DNA of 6,244 bases from Anaerolineae bacterium (lineage in GTDB: Bacteria; Chloroflexota; Anaerolineae; 4572-78; J111): the NCBI GenBank assembly GCA_023382535.1, contig JAHDWA010000181.1, positions 1 to 6,244 of the forward strand, given 5' to 3'. Below are positions 1 to 5,988 of this stretch, piece by piece. Position 1 is the stretch's first letter, and each line of letters starts with the position of its first letter. Both the position numbers and the translations under genes were made by a program. The notes under the pieces were generated by a model. The model did not search any database. It worked only from the letters and a program-made list of their open reading frames with translations, and was not told the origin of the DNA.

Positions 1-52
1 CTATTGGGAGAGCAATGGGCAGATCATCCGGCGGGTGAACATTCCCGCCTAA
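1..52 (+). CDS. 3' end of an unidentified protein gene (partial)
   Basis: Reading from base 2, an open frame runs to a TAA at 50-52 and gives the tail YWESNGQIIRRVNIPA. The gene enters from the left edge, so only 16 residues are visible. I do not recognise the family. The tail mixes charged and polar residues and shows no membrane segment. No clear intrinsic terminator follows it; only a long-loop 6-bp inverted repeat (CTAAAG near 75-80, CTTTAG near 107-112) lies before the next promoter. That it is coding is inferred from the open frame and the sensible spacing to the next gene. A chance open frame of this length cannot be excluded. Confidence 0.45.
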   Translation, partial: YWESNGQIIRRVNIPA

Positions 53-103
53 TTGTAGCAATTCATCGTGACAACTAAAGATGGCAATCTCCTCAAAAAT
101 GGG

Positions 104-133
104 ATGACTTTAGCGGCAGAGCTGTGGTATACT
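104..133 (+). promoter_or_regulatory. Sigma-A type promoter with extended -10 for the membrane protein gene
   Basis: The -10 hexamer TATACT (128-133) matches the consensus at 5 of 6 positions and is preceded by TGG at 125-127, which supplies the extended -10 TG. A -35-like ATGACT (104-109, 4 of 6) lies 18 bases upstream. Transcription would begin near base 140, leaving a leader of about 20 bases before the ATG at 160. This placement argues against the GTG at 124 as the start codon, because that GTG lies inside the promoter. Confidence 0.6.
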
Positions 134-159
134 TTCTTTACCTTAATGACAGGGTATTG

Positions 160-618
160 ATGGTGCTGATTACGCTAACCACCCTTAAACTTGGCCTGCT
201 CTTTTTTTGGGCCGCCTGGTTCTCTCTGGTGTTCTTGACCAATCTCTGTGCCGGTCTGAAGGCGCTGGGAGTCTTGCCGGAGCCGTGGCGCTTCGCTTCC
301 AAAAACTACCAGGCCATCCGGGACGCCACGGAAAGTTATGCCGCGCCGGGTTGGCTGCCGGGCCTTCTTTTTGCCGGAGTGATCCTGTGGCAGGGTCTGG
401 CCGTTTTTTTGTTCTGGCAGGCCGCACTCCACTCGCTCCAATCCGGCATGCTCGATCTGGATGCGGCAACCCCGGCCTTTGCCATCAGTTTGGGCCTGTG
501 GGCCGCCTTCATGCTCGCCGACGAGATTTTCAAGGTCTATGATGGCGAAAGCACCCACCTGCTCATTTTTCTGGTCCAGTTAGTTACCCTGGTCAGCCTG
601 TATATTTTACCCGCCTAA
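160..618 (+). CDS. Small four-helix integral membrane protein, function unknown
   Basis: The protein is 152 aa if it starts at the ATG at 160, which follows an AGGG ribosome-binding site (151-154) at 5 bases spacing. An in-frame GTG at 124 would add 12 residues but overlaps the promoter. Four hydrophobic segments are visible at about residues 9-31, 66-90, 105-124 and 133-150. A 40-residue loop between the first two is rich in aromatic and charged residues (WRFASKNYQAIRDATESY). Acidic residues occur within or beside helix 3 (D121, E122). I see no catalytic motif, metal site or signal peptidase site. The layout recalls small predicted membrane proteins such as the DUF2165 group, but that is a weak impression. 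The gene has its own promoter and terminator, so it is probably monocistronic. Confidence 0.85.
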   Translation: MVLITLTTLKLGLLFFWAAWFSLVFLTNLCAGLKALGVLPEPWRFASKNYQAIRDATESYAAPGWLPGLLFAGVILWQGLAVFLFWQAALHSLQSGMLDLDAATPAFAISLGLWAAFMLADEIFKVYDGESTHLLIFLVQLVTLVSLYILPA

Positions 619-620
619 GC

Positions 621-647
621 AAAAAGAGCTGACCGCAAGACCAGCTC
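621..647 (-). terminator. Intrinsic terminator for the PKD-domain protein gene
   Basis: Arms GAGCTG (626-631) and CAGCTC (642-647) form a 6-bp stem with a 10-base loop. On the minus strand the stem is followed directly by TTTTT (complement of 621-625). It lies about 55 bases beyond the TAG stop (702-704) of the minus-strand gene. The stem is short, but the T-run and position fit. Confidence 0.6.
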
Positions 648-660
648 CATCTGTCAGTGA

Positions 661-697
661 GACTCCAGGCGTTTTAGAAACGCCTGGAGTCCTTTTG
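661..697 (+). terminator. Intrinsic terminator for the membrane protein gene
   Basis: A perfect 14-bp stem (661-674 with 678-691) closes a 3-base loop and is followed on the plus strand by CCTTTTGTT. It begins 42 bases after the TAA at 616-618. No T-run follows on the minus strand, so it mainly serves the plus-strand gene, although the long hairpin also lies within the minus-strand transcript just past its stop. Confidence 0.85.
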
Positions 698-701
698 TTG
701 C

Positions 702-3275
702 CTAATTGATCGTCACCGGCTGAACAGCCGTGTTAATCAGACCATCGTTATCCGTAAGAGTTAAGGTGACGGTATAAACGCCGGTTTGAGTGTAGCTGTG
801 GGTTATCTGCGGCAGGGCGCTGTTTTCCACCAGGCCGTCGCCAAAACTCCAGGAGTAGTTGGCAATCTGGCCGTCAGGATCGTTGGAACCAGCGGCGTCA
901 AAGGTCAAGCTTTGACCCACCGTCCCGGCGCTCGGCGCACTCAGGGCCACGTTGGGCGGCAGTTGCAGTTGAACCGGCTCCTCAATCATCACTACCTGGC
1001 TGGCCTGAGCGCTCAAGCCGTCGTTATCCACTACCGTCAGCGTTACCTGATAAGTGCCAGAGACGGAGTAGGTGTGGCTCACGCTAAACCCGCCGGCGCT
1101 CGCGCCGTCGCCAAACTCCCAGGTGTAGCTAACAATCTGGCCATCCGGGTCCTTGGAACCGGTCCCGTCGAAGGGGAGCGGCTCGCTCACCATCCCGCTC
1201 GACGGTCCATTGATTGCGGCGACAGGGGGTGTCTTGACCACATCACTAATCTGTACGAGCACGGTTGAGCGGCCAATTGCCCCGCCGTTATCCGTCACCG
1301 TCAGGGTGACTTCGTAAGTCCCGGCCTGGCCGTAGCTGTGGCTGGCATTGACCCCATTGGCCGTCGCTCCATCACCAAAGTTCCAGGCATAAGCAGTGAG
1401 ACTGCCATCCGTGTCGCGCGAATTATGACCGCTGAAATCCAGGGGTTGACCCGTTTTGCCGCTGGTCGGGCCGCTGATCACGGCGATGGGCGCCTGGTTA
1501 GCGCCGTTGACCTGAACGGTGGCGGTATCGGCAACCTGTGCTCCATCTTTGTCGGTCACAATCAGGCGGGCCACATAGCTGCCGGCCTGGCTGTACGTGT
1601 GGCTGACCACCGGCCCATCGGCCGCCGCGCCATCGCCAAACTCCCAGCGGTAGCGCAGGCTGTTCTGGTCAACCGGGCTGGGGTCGCTGGCGGTACCGGC
1701 TAAGGTAATCGGACTGCCCACCTGGCCCGCATAAGGTCCACCCGCCTCGGCCTGCGGCGCGAGACTGAGCACCGTCACCTGTGTAACCGCCACCTGCCTG
1801 GCCCCCTCGTCGTCGGTGACGCGCAGGGCAACGGTCAGGGTGGCCGGGCCGTCGGCATAAAACGCCGCCGGAGTTTTCCCACTCGCATCAGCATTAAAGC
1901 CGTGCCCATCGAAGTTGAAGTCCCACTCATACTTGACAATCTTGCCGTCGGGGTCCTTGGATTTGCTGCCGTCCAGAACCACCTGGCTGCCTTCGTTTAC
2001 CATGTAGGGACCGCCGGCATTAGGCCGCGGTGTTTCATTGCTCTGCTGGTTGAGGCGCTGCCAGCGGAGATCAATCAGCGCGCCGCCGCTGCGCTCGTAA
2101 TACTCGATGCGGACGTTGTGCGTTCCCTCGGACAGGCGGGCTTCAGCCATGTGGGTGGTCGGCGAGCTGTCGCGCCACTGGTCAATGACCAGGTTATTAT
2201 CTACCCAGACCCGTACGCCATCGTCAATCGTCAGGGCGAAGCGATAGAGACCGGCCGGAAAACTCAGGCTGCGCGTCCAGCGGGCGGAGAAGTTGTCTGC
2301 CGGCAGACCGGCCGCCGGAGCGCCTGCACCCCAATTAAAGCTGACGGCCACATCGTTGCGCACCAGGGCCGGCGCGCCGCTCAGGTTCGGATTATTGTAG
2401 TACTCCCCACGCCAATCGGTGATAACCACTGGAGTGGGCGTGGGCGGCACGGGCGTTGCAGTTGCGGGCGCGGCGGTCGGCAATGGCGGCGCTTGCACAA
2501 GCGGCACATTGCCGGTGTTCTGCGCCGTTACATATTGGGCCGACAGCCAGCCGCGCTCGCCGGCCACGCCGGAGAACTTGATCTGCCACCAGCGGCCATC
2601 GGCGCTGCGGCCGGTGATTTCGGCGGTTTGGCCGGCCTTCAGCAAACCCAAGACCGGGTAGCCGGTGCCGGGACCGCTGCGAACATTCAAATCCGCCGTC
2701 GTCGCCGCCAGAGGCGAGCCGGGTTGGGGCGTGGCCGTCGGCGTGGGTGACGCCGCCAGCGTCGGTGTGGAGGTGGGGGTCAGCGTTACCGCCGGGGTCG
2801 CGCTTGGCGGATTAGCCTCACCGGCAATATTCAGGGTGGCCTGGGCCGACTCGTCGTTGTCCTGCGTCTTTGCCAGAACCGTAGCTGTGCCGGGAGTAGC
2901 CCACTGACTGTCGAACGGAATGATTAAATTGGTACTGAAGCGCCCCTCGGCGTCGGCAATGGCGCTAGCCAGGGCGTAGTTAACTGTTTCACTGCCCGCA
3001 GACAGGTAGAGCAGCACCATGCTGCCGGGTGTCCAGCCCTGGCCCCGCACGGTCACGGAACTGCCCATGGAACCGGTTGCCGGCTCTAAAACGATAGCCG
3101 CGGCCGCTGTGCCGGGCGTCGGTTGGAGCGCCTGGCTGGGGCTGGCAAACAAAAGAATGCCCAGTCCCAGGAAGCCCACCACCACCAGCGTCCAAATCAG
3201 CCCCAATAGGCCGATTAACAGCTTTGTGAGCGGAGAACTTTGTTGAAATTGGTCATAAAGATCGTTAAGCCTCAT
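702..3275 (-). CDS. Membrane-anchored extracellular protein with SH3b, PA14 and five PKD domains
   Basis: The protein is 857 aa, starting at an ATG (3275-3273) behind a good AGAAGGA ribosome-binding site 7 bases upstream. A short polar N-terminus (1-16) precedes a long hydrophobic segment (about 17-43). This is a signal anchor, or a signal peptide cleaved after S47-Q-A49; the roughly 26-residue hydrophobic length favours an anchor. Then come an IPT/TIG-like Ig domain (about 60-152), a Pro/Thr linker (155-192), an SH3b domain (about 193-251, with LNVRSGPGTGYPVLG and a Trp pair), a second Pro/Thr linker (256-284), and a PA14 domain (about 286-408) keeping the DDG motif at 351-353. Five PKD domains follow at about 416-503, 507-590, 596-676, 684-765 and 774-856. 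PKD 2-5 carry FGDG; PKD 1 is the longer FNFDGHG variant. There is no catalytic domain. SH3b and PA14 domains commonly bind glycans and PKD repeats act as spacers, so a surface-binding or adhesion role is inferred. Confidence 0.93.
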   Translation of the reverse strand: MRLNDLYDQFQQSSPLTKLLIGLLGLIWTLVVVGFLGLGILLFASPSQALQPTPGTAAAAIVLEPATGSMGSSVTVRGQGWTPGSMVLLYLSAGSETVNYALASAIADAEGRFSTNLIIPFDSQWATPGTATVLAKTQDNDESAQATLNIAGEANPPSATPAVTLTPTSTPTLAASPTPTATPQPGSPLAATTADLNVRSGPGTGYPVLGLLKAGQTAEITGRSADGRWWQIKFSGVAGERGWLSAQYVTAQNTGNVPLVQAPPLPTAAPATATPVPPTPTPVVITDWRGEYYNNPNLSGAPALVRNDVAVSFNWGAGAPAAGLPADNFSARWTRSLSFPAGLYRFALTIDDGVRVWVDNNLVIDQWRDSSPTTHMAEARLSEGTHNVRIEYYERSGGALIDLRWQRLNQQSNETPRPNAGGPYMVNEGSQVVLDGSKSKDPDGKIVKYEWDFNFDGHGFNADASGKTPAAFYADGPATLTVALRVTDDEGARQVAVTQVTVLSLAPQAEAGGPYAGQVGSPITLAGTASDPSPVDQNSLRYRWEFGDGAAADGPVVSHTYSQAGSYVARLIVTDKDGAQVADTATVQVNGANQAPIAVISGPTSGKTGQPLDFSGHNSRDTDGSLTAYAWNFGDGATANGVNASHSYGQAGTYEVTLTVTDNGGAIGRSTVLVQISDVVKTPPVAAINGPSSGMVSEPLPFDGTGSKDPDGQIVSYTWEFGDGASAGGFSVSHTYSVSGTYQVTLTVVDNDGLSAQASQVVMIEEPVQLQLPPNVALSAPSAGTVGQSLTFDAAGSNDPDGQIANYSWSFGDGLVENSALPQITHSYTQTGVYTVTLTLTDNDGLINTAVQPVTIN
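778..2030 (-). repeat. Five tandem PKD-domain coding repeats
   Basis: The 3' half of the gene encodes five units of roughly 80-90 residues. They share a GP start, a DPDG or DTDG turn, a WxFGDG core, an HxY segment and a TLTVxDNDG-like end. PKD 4 and 5 are the closest pair (FDGTGSKDPDGQIVSYTW against FDAAGSNDPDGQIANYSW) and similarity is visible at the DNA level, suggesting duplication inside the gene. PKD 1 and 2 are more divergent. Repeats like these may recombine or be misassembled from short reads. Confidence 0.85.
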
Positions 3276-3326
3276 CGTAATATCCTTCTAGTCTTCTGCC
3301 TTAACCTGATGGATCTAAAAAGTTGG

Positions 3327-3354
3327 TCTTTACGCGTCCCAGGTTTTTGGTCAA
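3327..3354 (-). promoter_or_regulatory. Weak candidate promoter of the PKD-domain protein gene
   Basis: On the minus strand TTGACC (3354-3349, 5 of 6 to the -35 consensus) is followed after 16 bases by TAAAGA (3332-3327, 3 of 6 to the -10 consensus). Transcription would start near 3320 and give a leader of about 45 bases. The weak -10 makes this a guess. Copies of TTGGTC overlap both hexamers, which would suit a regulated promoter. Confidence 0.25.
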
Positions 3355-3540
3355 ATTAGTTGTATGATTTGGTCCCTTATTAGACGCAGGGATATGCGTT
3401 TTTGTTCCCTCATTGGAATTTATTCTGATTATAAAGGATTTTTGTTGTCAAAGCTGGTTACGGAGGCAATTGATTTCTGGCGATTAAAAAGATGGCCAAC
3501 CGTCGCCAAACCGTCGCCCGATGGGCGCAAACCAAACTTT

Positions 3541-3572
3541 GAAAAAGAAAAGACCACCCGTTGGATGGTCTT
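3541..3572 (-). terminator. Intrinsic terminator downstream of the cupin gene
   Basis: Arms AAGACCA (3550-3556) and TGGTCTT (3566-3572) form a 7-bp stem. Two further G-C pairs extend it past one mismatch and leave a GTT loop. On the minus strand the stem runs into TTTCTTTTTC (complement of 3541-3550). It is the second and stronger of two hairpins beyond the cupin stop at 3647. Confidence 0.8.
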
Positions 3573-3576
3573 CTAC

Positions 3577-3603
3577 GAAAAACGAACCACTGAAAGGCAG
3601 TGG
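3577..3603 (-). terminator. First hairpin of the tandem cupin terminators
   Basis: CCACTG (3587-3592) and CAGTGG (3598-3603) pair around the 5-base loop AAAGG. On the minus strand the stem is followed by TTCGTTTTTCG, with the T-run at 3578-3582. It lies about 44 bases past the cupin stop. The stem is shorter and the T-run is offset by four bases, so it is likely weaker than the hairpin after it. Confidence 0.55.
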
Positions 3604-3646
3604 ATGTAGGCTTGTTAATTTTTCTGGCTCAACGAGGAGGCACCTC

Positions 3647-3973
3647 TTACTTTGGCGGAGGAGCAATACCCATTAAAATAGTCAGGCGTTCCATCCCCCG
3701 ATTTTCAACACCATGCGGGGTGCTCGCCGCCGCCCAAATTACGTGGCCGGGGCCAGCTTGGGTGACCTCCTCGCCAACGGTGAACCACCCGTTGCCTTCC
3801 AGCACAAAGTAGAATTTATCCTGGTTGGCATGCTCATGCACATGTTGCACCTGGCCTGGCTCCAAACAGTTAAGGCCAATCATCAGGTTTTCACCCTGAA
3901 ACAGGGTGGCTTTGTAAAACTTATCGGCCTTCGCGCCGACAAAATCCTTATAATTAACGATGTTTGTCGCCAT
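3647..3973 (-). CDS. Single-domain cupin protein (Cupin_2 type)
   Basis: The protein is 108 aa, the usual size for a stand-alone cupin barrel, with the ATG at 3973-3971 behind a strong GAGGGAG site (3982-3988) at 8 bases spacing. Cupin motif 1 is visible as G40 with H44-x-H46-x-H48 and FYFVLEGNG (54-62). Motif 2 is seen as GPGHVIW (74-80) and PHGVEN (86-91), with H87 as the expected third histidine ligand. Where many cupins have a metal-binding Glu, this protein has D52-K53. Cupins of this class may be metal-dependent isomerases or dioxygenases, or small-molecule binding proteins; the substrate cannot be told from sequence. There is no signal peptide, so it is probably cytoplasmic. I found no convincing promoter just upstream, where a large palindrome lies about 30 bases before the start. 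Two terminators follow the gene. Confidence 0.93.
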   Translation of the reverse strand: MATNIVNYKDFVGAKADKFYKATLFQGENLMIGLNCLEPGQVQHVHEHANQDKFYFVLEGNGWFTVGEEVTQAGPGHVIWAAASTPHGVENRGMERLTILMGIAPPPK

Positions 3974-4003
3974 ATGACGGACTCCCTCAACGGCCAGGAT
4001 TAG

Positions 4004-4047
4004 GGGATTAGGAGATTTAAAAATTAATCCCTAAATCTCCCAATCCC
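4004..4047. repeat. G-rich imperfect palindrome with telomere-like units
   Basis: The 16-base arms GGGATTAGGAGATTTA (4004-4019) and TAAATCTCCCAATCCC (4032-4047) match at 15 of 16 positions around a 12-base AT-rich loop. The single mismatch would be a G-U wobble in a minus-strand RNA. The plus strand carries GGATTAGGGGATTAGG (3998-4012), and the minus strand has three GGG tracts separated by ATT-type spacers. No T-run follows on either strand, so it is not an ordinary terminator. It lies about 30 bases upstream of the cupin start. Confidence 0.75.
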
Positions 4048-4113
4048 GGCTATAATCAATCGTCAGTAGATAACTTTCATAATAAGGTTTTGAGTCATTG
4101 AAACCCCACTATT

Positions 4114-4182
4114 GGACGCGGATTAAACGGATCGAACTCATTTAAGTCATTTTTATCCGAAAAATCCGTCGGATCCGCGTCC
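4114..4182. repeat. Large imperfect palindrome built on GGACGCGGAT and ACGGAT units
   Basis: The left arm (4114-4132) is GGACGCGGAT-TAA-ACGGAT and the right arm (4164-4182) is ATCCGT-CGG-ATCCGCGTCC. They pair at 16 of 19 positions, with the central triplet as an internal loop. The 31-base AT-rich loop contains another ATCCG (4155-4159). It is the first strong structure after the radical SAM stop, about 40 bases past it, but no T-run follows. The form suggests a dispersed intergenic palindromic element. I have an impression that similar CGCGGAT/ATCCGCG palindromes recur in environmental bacterial genomes, but cannot check this here. Confidence 0.75.
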
Positions 4183-4221
4183 CCTTTCCTACGAGTCTTA
4201 TGGTGAAGGTTATCTCGTGCT

Positions 4222-5952
4222 TTAGATCTCCAAAGGAATGTAGTTATCCCCATACGCGCCCATGTTCGGGCCGAGAGCGGCCTGGTAATTGGGACGGAGC
4301 GCCCATTCCTCGTCGCAGGCGTGGCACTTGAGGCAGCCGGCAGGGGGGCAGGCCTGGGTCAAGTCGTCGCGCAGGGCGCGACGCAAATCCCAGGTAAAAA
4401 AGGCCTTGCTGACGCCCGTTGTGACCGACTCCCAGGGTAATTTCTCATCCAGGCGGCGCTCGCGCAGAAACTCATCCTGGCTCAAACCCTCTGCTTCCAG
4501 CGCCCGCTCCCACTCGCGCAGGTTGACCTTGCGCATGCGGGCCAGCACGCGGCCCAGTCGCCGGTCGCCCCGGGCCAGAGTCCCTTCCACCGCGGCCCAG
4601 GCCGGGCTGTCGCTGCGAACGGTCACGCCGTTGGGGTTGAGCCGGTCTTGCAGGTATTTGATCCGTGTTTCCAGCGTTTCGACCGGCAGCATAGCTGCCC
4701 ATTGAAAGGCGGTATGGCTTTTCGGGACATAGGGGGTGGCATTAATGGCGATATTACGCGGAAAAACCTGGCGGGCGGTCAGCACCATGCGGGCAATCGC
4801 TTCGACATCCTCTTCCGTCTCCGTCGGCTGGCCGACCATAAAATACATCTTCAGTTGAGGGAAGTTGTATTTGGCCGCTAGCTCAACGGCGTGCAAAATC
4901 TGGGCGTCGGCCTGGGGCTTGTTGATGACTTTGCGCATGCGCACGCTGCCGGCTTCGGGGGCGATGGTCAGGGTTTGGTTGCCGCTTTCGGCCAGCCCCT
5001 TGATCAGCGGCTCGCTGATCGGGTCAACCCGCATAGAAGAGGCTGTCAGCCGGGCGCCCATTTGGCGCAGTTCGATGGCAATCTGGTCAATCCAGCTATG
5101 GTCGCTGACGGCGGCGCTGACCAGTCCAATCCGGTCGCGGTGTTTCAGACCGTGCCGGGCTGCGGCCAGCACTGTATCCAGGTGCATCTCGCGCATGGGC
5201 CGGTAGACGTAGCCGGCCATACAGAAGCGGCAGCCCCGGCCGCAGCCGCGGGCAATTTCGATCAGCGTCCGGTCGCCAAATTCGGTGTTGGGCGTGTAAA
5301 TCTGGGTCACAGTGGGCCGGGTCTCGATATCCTTGACCCACACCCGGGGTACCGGGCCGTCGGGGTGAAGCGCGGGCAAATACATGCCGTCTACCTTAGC
5401 CAGCCGTTCGTAAGCTTCGGGCCGGGGCATTTCATTAATCTCCCACAGAGCGTCAACCAGCGGCGGCACAATCGCCTCACCCTCGCCGATGGCAAAGGCG
5501 TCAAAGATCTCAGCCAGCGGCTCCGGATTGGTGTAAACGGCCGGACCGCCGGCAATCAGCAGCGGCCAGTTCTCGTCGCGCTCGGCGGCAAACAAAGGAA
5601 AACCGGCCTGGCGCAGCATCTGCACCACATTGAAATAATCCATTTCATAGGAGATGGTAAAAGCCACGGCCGCAAACTCGTCCAGGGGCCGCTGCGACTC
5701 CAGCGACAAAAGCGGCTCGTCGCGCTGAGGGAGCTGCTGGAAGCCATAAAAGACCCGTTCGCAGACGACGTCCGGTTCATCGTTGAAGAGACGATATAAA
5801 ATGTGCAAAGCCAGGCTGCTCATGCCGACCCGGTAGCTGTTCGGCCAAACCAGGGCGATGGGTAACTTGCCGCCCCAATTCTTGAGGATGGCGCCCTCTT
5901 CCTGAGTCAATATTTTCTTCGCTTGGTCAATAGTGCGATAGTTTTGTTTCAT
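4222..5952 (-). CDS. B12-binding-like radical SAM protein (TIGR03960-type)
   Basis: The protein is 576 aa. The N-terminal part (about 30-170) resembles the Rossmann-like cobalamin-binding domain of this family, with NSYRVGMSSLALHILY (38-53), ERVFYGF (65-71), GGPAVYTNPEPLAEIFDAF (135-153) and GEGE (156-159). It lacks the classical DxHxxG cobalamin motif. The radical SAM barrel (about 225-440) has C237-x3-C241-x2-C244 (ARGCGRGCRFCMAGY) to hold the 4Fe-4S cluster that cleaves S-adenosylmethionine. The glycine-rich and strand motifs IAPEAGS (330-336) and MVGQPTETEED (372-382) follow. The C-terminal region (about 506-546) ends in C535-x4-C540-x2-C543-x2-C546, a probable second metal or cluster site that I recall as family-typical. 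The ATG (5952) has only a weak AGAGA site, but a strong promoter lies just upstream. Family substrates are unknown to me. Members often neighbour a TIGR03936 gene and an RNase E/G gene; here a cupin gene follows instead. Confidence 0.92.
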   Translation of the reverse strand: MKQNYRTIDQAKKILTQEEGAILKNWGGKLPIALVWPNSYRVGMSSLALHILYRLFNDEPDVVCERVFYGFQQLPQRDEPLLSLESQRPLDEFAAVAFTISYEMDYFNVVQMLRQAGFPLFAAERDENWPLLIAGGPAVYTNPEPLAEIFDAFAIGEGEAIVPPLVDALWEINEMPRPEAYERLAKVDGMYLPALHPDGPVPRVWVKDIETRPTVTQIYTPNTEFGDRTLIEIARGCGRGCRFCMAGYVYRPMREMHLDTVLAAARHGLKHRDRIGLVSAAVSDHSWIDQIAIELRQMGARLTASSMRVDPISEPLIKGLAESGNQTLTIAPEAGSVRMRKVINKPQADAQILHAVELAAKYNFPQLKMYFMVGQPTETEEDVEAIARMVLTARQVFPRNIAINATPYVPKSHTAFQWAAMLPVETLETRIKYLQDRLNPNGVTVRSDSPAWAAVEGTLARGDRRLGRVLARMRKVNLREWERALEAEGLSQDEFLRERRLDEKLPWESVTTGVSKAFFTWDLRRALRDDLTQACPPAGCLKCHACDEEWALRPNYQAALGPNMGAYGDNYIPLEI

Positions 5953-5988
5953 GAATCTCTGTGAATTTTTATAATAAATTTTATAAAA

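Larger units (their letters stand above)
3276..3646. other. Non-coding gap between the PKD-protein and cupin genes
   Basis: No gene is supported here. The left part (about 3276-3480) is AT-rich and should hold the promoter of the minus-strand PKD-protein gene. The right part (3541-3603) holds two hairpins that end the minus-strand cupin transcript. An open plus-strand frame at 3364-3609 exists, but it runs through both hairpins and lacks family character. Three TTGGTC copies occur at 3323, 3347 and 3369. A TTGACA and a TATAAT occur on the minus strand, but only 12 bases apart. Confidence 0.6.

Noticed and set aside
124..159. GTG at 124 as the start of the membrane protein
   Set aside because: It lies within the extended -10 promoter element and has no ribosome-binding site, whereas ATG at 160 has AGGG at 5 bases spacing.
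778..2030. Possible CRISPR-like array
   Set aside because: The regular repeats here are diverged PKD codons within one open frame, with unit lengths near 250 bases and no identical short repeats.
1902..2750. Long plus-strand open frame (282 codons) opposite the PKD-protein gene
   Set aside because: It is a shadow of the GC-rich minus-strand gene, whose frame encodes clear PA14, SH3b and PKD domains. The antisense product shows no domain.
3428..3451. TTGACA and TATAAT on the minus strand upstream of the PKD-protein gene
   Set aside because: The two hexamers are individually perfect but separated by only 12 bases, too close for a normal sigma-A promoter.
3364..3609. Plus-strand open frame of 81 codons in the gap before the cupin gene
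   Set aside because: It runs through both minus-strand terminator hairpins and into the sequence flanking the cupin stop. It has no good ribosome-binding site, and its basic, low-pattern protein resembles no family I know.
4051..4056. Plus-strand TATAAT between the two palindromes
   Set aside because: No -35-like hexamer lies at the right distance and no plus-strand gene follows.
4891..5799. Long plus-strand open frame (302 codons) opposite the radical SAM gene
   Set aside because: The minus-strand frame carries the conserved radical SAM motifs; this frame is a GC-driven shadow with no recognisable motif.
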